Shown here piece by piece: positions 59,201 to 64,000 of a stretch of 64,000 bases of DNA. The position numbers and the translations under genes were made by a program. The DNA comes from Larus michahellis (Eukaryota; Chordata; Aves; Charadriiformes; Laridae), in the NCBI RefSeq assembly GCF_964199755.1, contig NC_133903.1, positions 5,659,001 to 5,723,000 of the forward strand. Direction: 5' to 3'. The notes under the pieces were generated by a model. The model did no database searches and was not told where the DNA came from. It saw only the letters and a program-made list of their open reading frames with translations. How positions within the stretch are numbered: position 1 is the stretch's first letter; each line of letters starts with the position of its first letter.

Positions 59201-62200
59201 CAAATGGGACCGTGCCTGGGGAGGGCACCTTGGGGTGGTCCTGCAGCCGTGGGTGCTCGAAGCCCCTGTGCTGGGTGGGATGTGGGTGCGCATGGGTGCG
59301 CATGGGTGTACCGGCGTTGCGTGCACGGGCTGTGCCAGCCCCTCCTGTGCCCAGGACTCGCAGTACGTGGTGGCTGTGAGGAACTATAGCCCGGAGGACG
59401 GGCGCAAGCTCAGCTTCCACAAAGGGGACATCATCCACCTGCAGCCGCTGGAGTGTCCCGAGAGAGGTGAGCGACCCCCCACAGCCCCCCCATGCCGAAA
59501 TGCCCTCAACTCAGGGCACGGGGGTGGCAGGACTGATGGCTTCACTGCCCCTGGAGGTGGCCATGCCCTGGCCTCGCATCTTGTGACACCCTGTGTCCCC
59601 ATGATGTCCCTGCAGACCACTACTATGGCTGCGTGGTCCGCAAGAAGGTGATGTACCTGGAGGAGCTGAAGACGGGCACCCAGGATTTTGGTGGGTGCCA
59701 TGATGTCCCTGTGCGTGTCCCCAGCATGCATACACTGCCCTGAACCGTGTCCTCTCCTGGGGCTGGGCCAGGATCCTGCCTCTGTCACCCACCGCAGGAT
59801 GGTCTGGGCTCTTTTCGGCACTGACCTGATGCAGGGGGATGCTCCCCTGTGGTTACCGCTCTGGGTGGCATCGGCTGCTGCCCCACGTCCCTGCAGGCGA
59901 CAGGCTTTGTGGTCTCTGGTCTGTGCCATTTCCTTGAGCAATGCCAAACCGCAGCCGTTTCCAGCCAAAACCAGTGGCCAATCCCCCAGGAAAGGGGTTG
60001 GGGTGCTGCAGGGTGCAGCGGGCAGGAGGGATTGGGTGGAGGCTCTTTGGGGGGTGGCCCCCAGGGCTGCCATCCTGGGGCCATCCCCACCATCTGCCCG
60101 GCGCAGGGTGGAAGTTCGGGGCCATCCATGGCAGGTCGGGGCTCTTCCCCGCCGAGTACGTCCAGCCCGTCGCAGCCCCTGACTTCGTCCATTTGCCAGC
60201 GGAGAGGAAAGAGGAACCCAGGGACAAGCAGGGCAAGGTGGCATCTTCGGTGGCTGTGGCCGTGGCCGTGGCCTCCACCGCTGTGGCCCAGGAGCTGGAC
60301 CGGAAAACCGAGGTGGGTGCTGGCCCGGGGCTATTGCCGGCATGGTGCTGGCTGTGCCCAGCACCCACCATCCCACTCCGCAGGCGTCCCCTACCAGCAC
60401 CGCCTTTGTGGAGGGTCCGGAGCGAGACGGCGGCGAGTGGCTCGGTGCTGGCATGGGGACCTGCCCCATGCTGGCCTTCGCCCAGCGGTATTTCCGCGCA
60501 GCGCGGCACAGGACCATGTGAGTGCCCAGCGGCGGGATGGGGACAACCCGTGGCAGGGACACACGTGCTCACCTGTTCCCTCATCCCTCTCCCAGGGAAT
60601 CCTGCGGGACCAGGACAAAGAAGGATGTGCTGGAGATGTTGACGTTCACCAAGGTGCGGGGGAGCGGGGTGTTTTGGGGTGCCCCTGCTCTGCCATCACC
60701 CGTGGGTACCCCCGAGGTCCTGGCATGCTCGGGAATTCCCTGAATGCCACCCCAGCCCCAATCCCATCCCTCTGGCTGCTCCTGGGAGCTGACCCTCTCC
60801 CCCTCCAGACCCCCATCCAGGAGTCGCTCATCGAATTTGTGGACGGTGGCATCAGCAAACTGGCCACCGAGGCTTTCCAAGGTAGGTGAGGGGGCACAAG
60901 TGCCCCATCCCCCTGCACCACAGCTGTCGCCAGTCCCATCCTTGGAGGAGGGGGGTGACAGGCACGAGGTGGGCAGATGGGGTGGCCAGGAAGGGCTTAG
61001 CTCCTGGTTCCACTGCCCCAAGTGCTCGGAATATTGCCCACACCCAGGGGAGTGTGTCCCTGGGGAAGGGATGGGGTGAGCTGTGCCACTGTGTGGCTTT
61101 GTCGTCCCCAGCCGTGATGAAGTTCATGGGTGACCACCCTCTGCGGGGGCAGACAGAGCTGGACACCATCTGCACCATCCTCAAGGTAAATCCCCCATTG
61201 GGGTGGTGAATCCTGGGGGTGGCCTGGGCAGGAGAGTGGCAGCAGGGGACATCCCCAACCGCAGAGTGAGCTGTGCCTGTCCCCCAGCTGTGCGCGGAGC
61301 ACGAGGTCCTGCGGGACGAGGTGTACTGCCAGATCGTCAAGCAGGTCACCAACAACACCAGCTCCAAGCCGTGAGTCCCTGCACCCGTGCTGTCCGCCCC
61401 AGCTGGAACAGCATAGGCTGGCACTAGGGACACTTGTGTCCCCAGCCAGGCTGAGCCACCCCAGCATGGGGGGACACCCGGGGAACCCCCCCTTGCAGTG
61501 GGCTGCACTGCACCCCAGGGTGGTGGGTGCCATTGCAGCTGCTGTGGACACCCTTCCCCGCTCCGGGGGCTCAGCCCCAGTTCTTCCCGGCAGGGACAGC
61601 TGCCAGAAGGGCTGGAGGCTGCTCTACATCCTCGCCGCCTACTACAAGTGCTCCGAGGTGCTTTGGCCCTTCCTCCTGGCCTTCCTGCAGGATGCTAGCG
61701 GGCATCTAGAGCTGCCCTTCCAGGGTAAGGGCTCCACACGCCCCAGGGTGCTGGGTGCGCGGTGGGGAAGGGCACCCAGGGGTGTCACGGGGCTCCGGAG
61801 ACGTGGCTCAATTCAGCCTTCATCCTGGTTCCCATCCCCACCAGGCATCGCCAAAGCCTGCGAGCAAAACCTGCGGAAAACCCTGCAGTTTGGTGGCCGC
61901 AGCCTCTTCCCCAGCAGCACGGAGCTCAAAGCCATGGTGGTGAGAGCGGGTGCCTGTTGGGTGCAGAGCAGGCACCTTGAGATCCCCCCCGGATGCTCGA
62001 GATCCTCCATGGGCTTGGGATCCCTGCTGTGGGTTCGGGGTCCCCCCCAGACACTGCCCTGGGGCTGAGCTGATGGCCCCTTGCTGGTGTGAGGAGCCCA
62101 GTCCTTTGGGGGGGGGCTGCTCTCCAGGGGCACTGCTTTGGGGGTGCCTTGAGCTTTCTGGGGTCCCCAGCAGGGATGCAGCAACATGCACGTGGTGGTG

Positions 62201-63485
62201 GTGGGGGGGCACGATGGCTCACTTGGGCAAGATACAGGATGATCCCCATGGGACGGTCACCACGGAATAGCCTGGGGATTTGGGGTGTCCTTTGGGGTCT
62301 TGCCGTGCGAAGGGCCCCCCTGCACCCCAACATGTCCCCCCCCCACACACAGGCTGGACGCAGCGCCAAGCGCCAGCTCTTCCTCCTGCCCGGCGGCATC
62401 GAGAGACACCTCAAGATCAAGACGTGCTCGGTGCGTTGGAGGGGACAACAGGCTCAGTGCACCCCATGCTCATGGTGACCCCAGGCTGTGGGCACCCCAA
62501 GGGTGTGGGTCTGGGGGGGGCTGCACTCTTTGTCTGTCCCTGAGCTGGGGGACTTTATTCTCTGGGAATGGAACATCCCTTCCCCGGGGAGCTGCATGGG
62601 ATGAGCTTCAATGCAGGACCCGTTGGTGGCCCCACGCATGGCAGGGGGATGTGGCAGCCCCCCATCTGCCTGTCCCCTGTGCCCAGGTGGCTCTGGACGT
62701 GATCGAGGAGCTGTGCAGCGAGATGGGCCTGCAGCACCCGGAGGCTTTTGATGAGTACATCCTCTTCGTGGTGACCGACAGAGGTGAGGGGTGGGCAGGG
62801 ACAGCCATGCCACTGCCAGGTGCCATGCGTGGTGGCCATGCTGAGGCTCCTGGGGTGGTGCAGGGCGGAGTGTGCGGCCGCTGACCCGCCGGGAATATGT
62901 CCTGGATGTGGCCGCTGAGACAGAGTGCCGGGACACCAGCTACACCTTCTGGTGCCGCCGCGTGGTCTGGAGCCAGCCCCTCAAGTTTGACAATGAGCTC
63001 TATGTCACCGTCCACTACAACCAGGTTGGGCCACCCCGCCAGGCTCTCCTGGGGCCACCTCCCTGCCACCCCCCCCAGCATCCTCCGTCCCTAAGCCACG
63101 TCCCTGTGTTCCGTCCCCTCCAGGTGCTCCCTGACTACCTCAAGGGGCTGTTCACCGTCCTGCCGCCCGCAAGGCCAGGAGAGCAGCACTTCCCGCACGT
63201 GGCCAAGCTGGCCGCCCTCCAGCACCGAGCCAAGGACCGCCATCATGTCCCCACCGCGTATGGCCCGGGGCAGGGGGACTGGGGGGGGTCACGTCCCATG
63301 GGGTGCAAGACCCACTGGCCATCACTGGCCCTGACCTCCATCTCCCTGCAGGCGGGAGGTGCAGGACTACGTCCCCCCCCAGCTTTTCCGCCTGCTGAAG
63401 GCACAGTCCTGGCTCCACATGGTGACGCAGCACATGCAGCAAGCCCAGGCGCTCAGCGCCCACCAGGCCAGGGCACAGTTCCTGG
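40507..63485 (+). CDS. MYO15A: MYO15A: unconventional myosin XVa (3'-partial)
   Basis: Myosin XVa is the barbed-end-directed motor that carries whirlin, EPS8 and the elongation complex to stereocilia tips of inner-ear hair cells; loss causes DFNB3 deafness in humans. Sixty-one coding exons with consistent phase encode about 3,380 residues: N-terminal extension (1–1250), motor (1251–1932), IQ neck and tail start (1933–2064), first MyTH4 region (2065–2366), linker (2367–2620), first FERM-like region (2621–2832), SH3 (2833–2963), linker, second MyTH4 (3008–3179) and the start of the C-terminal FERM (3180–3380). The last roughly 120 residues with the PDZ-binding tail lie beyond the window, after the donor at 63486. 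Some introns are very short (71–92 nt). The neighbour DRG2 and overall architecture favour MYO15A over MYO15B. Exon coordinates are in the domain entries below. Confidence 0.97.
41707..41994 (+). repeat. MYO15A: 42-bp coding tandem repeat in MYO15A
   Basis: About seven consecutive units of 14 residues (one of 13), consensus GY[TA][KE]EEDGAYGxxR, occupy residues 401–496 of the extension. Units read [83 protein letters not shown], then a degenerate last copy. Confidence 0.93.
45178..51537 (+). CDS. MYO15A: MYO15A motor domain exons
   Basis: Exons: 45178–45260, 45494–45557, 45664–45773, 46031–46105, 46324–46414, micro-exon 46534–46539, 46885–46988, 47529–47592, 47673–47786, 47975–48136, 48241–48354, 48466–48524, 48798–48921, 49009–49104, 49197–49328, 49768–49893, 50085–50162, 50555–50709, 50864–50909, 51050–51174 and 51420–51537. 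Together they encode the actin-activated ATPase head. Motifs: start DMTQLEDLQEA; P-loop GESGSGKT (about 1362–1369); switch I NDNSSRFG (about 1412–1419); switch II DIYGFE (about 1635–1640); [14 protein letters not shown] relay helix; [21 protein letters not shown]; converter [13 protein letters not shown]. All catalytic signatures look intact. Confidence 0.96.
46534..46539 (+). CDS. MYO15A: MYO15A 6-nt micro-exon (Ile-Glu)
   Basis: Between the P-loop exon (ending at 46414, phase 0) and the switch-I exon (starting 46885, phase 0) the human protein has two extra residues, IK, before ILEATPLLE. Here an isolated ATAGAG is flanked by CACGGCAG and GTACTG, giving Ile-Glu in the same place. Skipping it leaves the frame unchanged, so it may be alternatively used. 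Confidence 0.7.
49592..49680 (+). mobile_element. Probable MIR SINE fragment
   Basis: Inside a MYO15A motor-domain intron the sequence GATGGGGAAACTGAGGCACA, followed after about 30 nt by TGCAGCTACTTGGTGGCAGA, matches the core of MIR, an ancient tRNA-derived amniote SINE. Order and spacing fit; the copy is short and diverged. Confidence 0.6.
51629..52577 (+). CDS. MYO15A: MYO15A neck: IQ motifs and post-IQ helix
   Basis: Exons 51629–51804, 51878–51962, 52257–52310 and 52496–52577. The first carries IQ-like segments [14 protein letters not shown] and [15 protein letters not shown]; the next ends [12 protein letters not shown], a degenerate third. These bind light chains and form the lever arm. 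The 54-nt exon encodes [18 protein letters not shown], strongly charged with alternating Arg and Glu, likely a short stable helix; the human segment I recall at this place is much less charged. The acceptor before 52496 is CAGCAG, so an extra glutamine may be included. Confidence 0.9.
52668..55213 (+). CDS. MYO15A: MYO15A first MyTH4 region
   Basis: Exons 52668–52798, 53538–53633, 53724–53959, 54466–54644, 54768–54840 and 55022–55213. Signatures: [107 protein letters not shown]. MyTH4 domains bind microtubules and cargo. The start of the first exon (acceptor at 52667) is chosen by phase and pyrimidine tract in a poorly conserved stretch. The large intron 52799–53537 holds a CpG-dense patch but no recognisable exon. 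Confidence 0.93.
54010..54445. repeat. Intronic minisatellite, about seven copies of a 55–78-bp unit
   Basis: The unit starts CCAGCCTGGCACACATGCC and continues with GGATGCTGCCCAGGTCCCTC-like sequence. Copies differ by substitutions and length. It fills most of a MYO15A intron in the MyTH4 region. Confidence 0.85.
55360..57334 (+). CDS. MYO15A: MYO15A variable linker exons
   Basis: Exons 55360–55454, 55570–55658, 55754–55877, 56031–56092, 56239–56302, 56403–56541, 57063–57153 and 57238–57334. Anchors conserved with human are [62 protein letters not shown] and ATVKPV. Between MKGGG and ELVRHS the protein is Pro/Gln-rich and much shorter than human as I recall, and the 62- and 64-nt exons there are placed only by phase and splice sites, so they are less certain than the rest. 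Confidence 0.75.
56550..57055. repeat. Intronic minisatellite with a 17-bp unit in 51-bp higher-order repeats
   Basis: The unit GTGCAGGTGATGCTGGG and variants fill almost the whole intron. From about 56851 a 51-bp block (three units) recurs at 56902 and 56953 with few changes, a recent local amplification within an older array. Confidence 0.9.
57583..59085 (+). CDS. MYO15A: MYO15A first FERM-like region
   Basis: Exons 57583–57704, 57846–57905, 58072–58147, 58548–58663, 58742–58860 and 58944–59085. Conserved blocks: [112 protein letters not shown]. This divergent FERM module precedes the SH3 domain, as in human myosin XVa. A G-run of more than ten bases follows the donors at 57705 and 59086. 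Confidence 0.92.
59355..60517 (+). CDS. MYO15A: MYO15A SH3 domain and following linker
   Basis: Exons 59355–59466, 59616–59690, 60107–60312 and 60384–60517. The SH3 fold is marked by [63 protein letters not shown]. The linker after PDFVHLP is Ala/Val-rich then acidic, ending in FAQRYFR, like human FAQKYFR. The intron between 60313 and 60383 is only 71 nt. Confidence 0.92.
60596..61939 (+). CDS. MYO15A: MYO15A second MyTH4 domain
   Basis: Exons 60596–60653, 60809–60881, 61112–61185, 61288–61370, 61594–61724 and 61845–61939. Signatures: [93 protein letters not shown]. This module helps bind whirlin and other tip-complex partners. Confidence 0.95.
62353..63485 (+). CDS. MYO15A: MYO15A C-terminal FERM domain (partial)
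   Basis: Exons 62353–62430, 62687–62783, 62864–63024, 63124–63257 and 63352–63485. Conserved blocks: [109 protein letters not shown]. The following exons (human LLSALPMFG onward) are not in the remaining 515 nt and must lie to the right. Confidence 0.93.
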
Positions 63486-63504
63486 GTGAGTGGGCACTGC
63501 ACCG

Positions 63505-63742
63505 TGATGGGGACGGGATGCCAACGGGGAGGCGATGCTAACGGGGAGACGATGCTAAGGGGTAGGTGATGCTGCCGGGGATGCAGTGCTAATGAGGACA
63601 CAGCCTAATGAGGATGCAAGGCTGCCGGGGATGCGATGCTGCTGGCGATGCAATGCTGATTGTGTCTTCCTAACGAGGACACAATACTAATGAGGATTCA
63701 ATGCTGCTGGGGATGCGATGCTGACAAAGATGAGATGCTGCT
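63505..63742. repeat. Degenerate intronic minisatellite (GATGCTAATGAGGA-like units)
   Basis: Variants of GATGCTAACGGGGA, GATGCTGCTGGG and AATGAGGACACA repeat at 15–17-bp spacing in the last visible MYO15A intron. Confidence 0.75.
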
Positions 63743-64000
63743 GGGTGGCTCCTCTGCGGGGAGGCTGGGACAGGCAGACCTTGGCCCTGTGTGGCACCTG
63801 GGGTGCTGCACATAGGGGGCTGGACCGTGGCAGAAGGGCAGGGTGCTCTCAGGCCCCACACTCGGCCACCCACTTTCCCAGCAGGCTGCAACGGGGCCCC
63901 TTGGCCGCTCCGGGGTCCGATCCTGCTCCTGGTCCAGAGCCTGAAGCTGTGCAAGGCTCTAGGAGCTGACCCAGCTCCTGCCAGGCTGCGACCCCTGGCA

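Noticed and set aside
1-64000. Prokaryotic-type systems (CRISPR, toxin–antitoxin, prophage), retroviral or Polinton-like remnants, tRNA or rRNA genes
   Set aside because: No supporting sequence was seen; the window is explained by five spliced vertebrate genes, intergenic DNA and small repeats.

Overview
This is a vertebrate nuclear locus, almost certainly avian. The evidence is spliced genes with GT–AG introns, CpG-island promoters, a CR1 LINE tail typical of birds and other sauropsids, and compact introns (several of only 70–90 nt in the last gene). Gene order and orientation are DRC3 (+), ATPAF2 (−), GID4 (+), DRG2 (+), MYO15A (+). This is the order I know from human 17p11.2, here packed into 64 kb. 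I mapped exons by eye, by matching translated segments to human proteins recalled from memory and checking splice sites and phase at every junction. No alignment was run.

Layout: 1–5.8 kb holds the last five coding exons of DRC3, a dynein regulatory complex subunit of motile cilia. 6.8–13.7 kb is all eight coding exons of ATPAF2 on the minus strand, tail-to-tail with DRC3. 13.74–14.16 kb is a CpG-rich, CCAAT-containing bidirectional promoter shared by ATPAF2 and GID4. 14.16–24.0 kb is GID4, the substrate receptor of the CTLH E3 ligase, with a long 3' UTR and a CR1 fragment in an intron. 24.2–33.7 kb is DRG2, 13 coding exons and 364 aa. 33.7–40.4 kb is intergenic sequence without a recognisable gene but with AT-rich islands that could be regulatory. 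40.5–64.0 kb is MYO15A, 61 coding exons encoding about 3,380 residues; the last roughly 120 residues lie beyond the window.

The genes do not form a pathway: cilium motility, mitochondrial F1 assembly, N-degron ubiquitination, translational GTPase and hair-bundle motor. What links them is conserved synteny and, for ATPAF2/GID4, a shared promoter. I found no CRISPR, operon-like or virus-derived system, and no clearly undescribed system. The most notable observations are fine-scale: an AT–AC (U12-type) intron in DRC3, a U12-type GT–AG intron in DRG2, a 6-nt micro-exon in the MYO15A motor domain, a 14-residue Tyr/Glu/Asp tandem repeat in the MYO15A N-terminal extension, a NAGNAG acceptor, and several intronic minisatellites.
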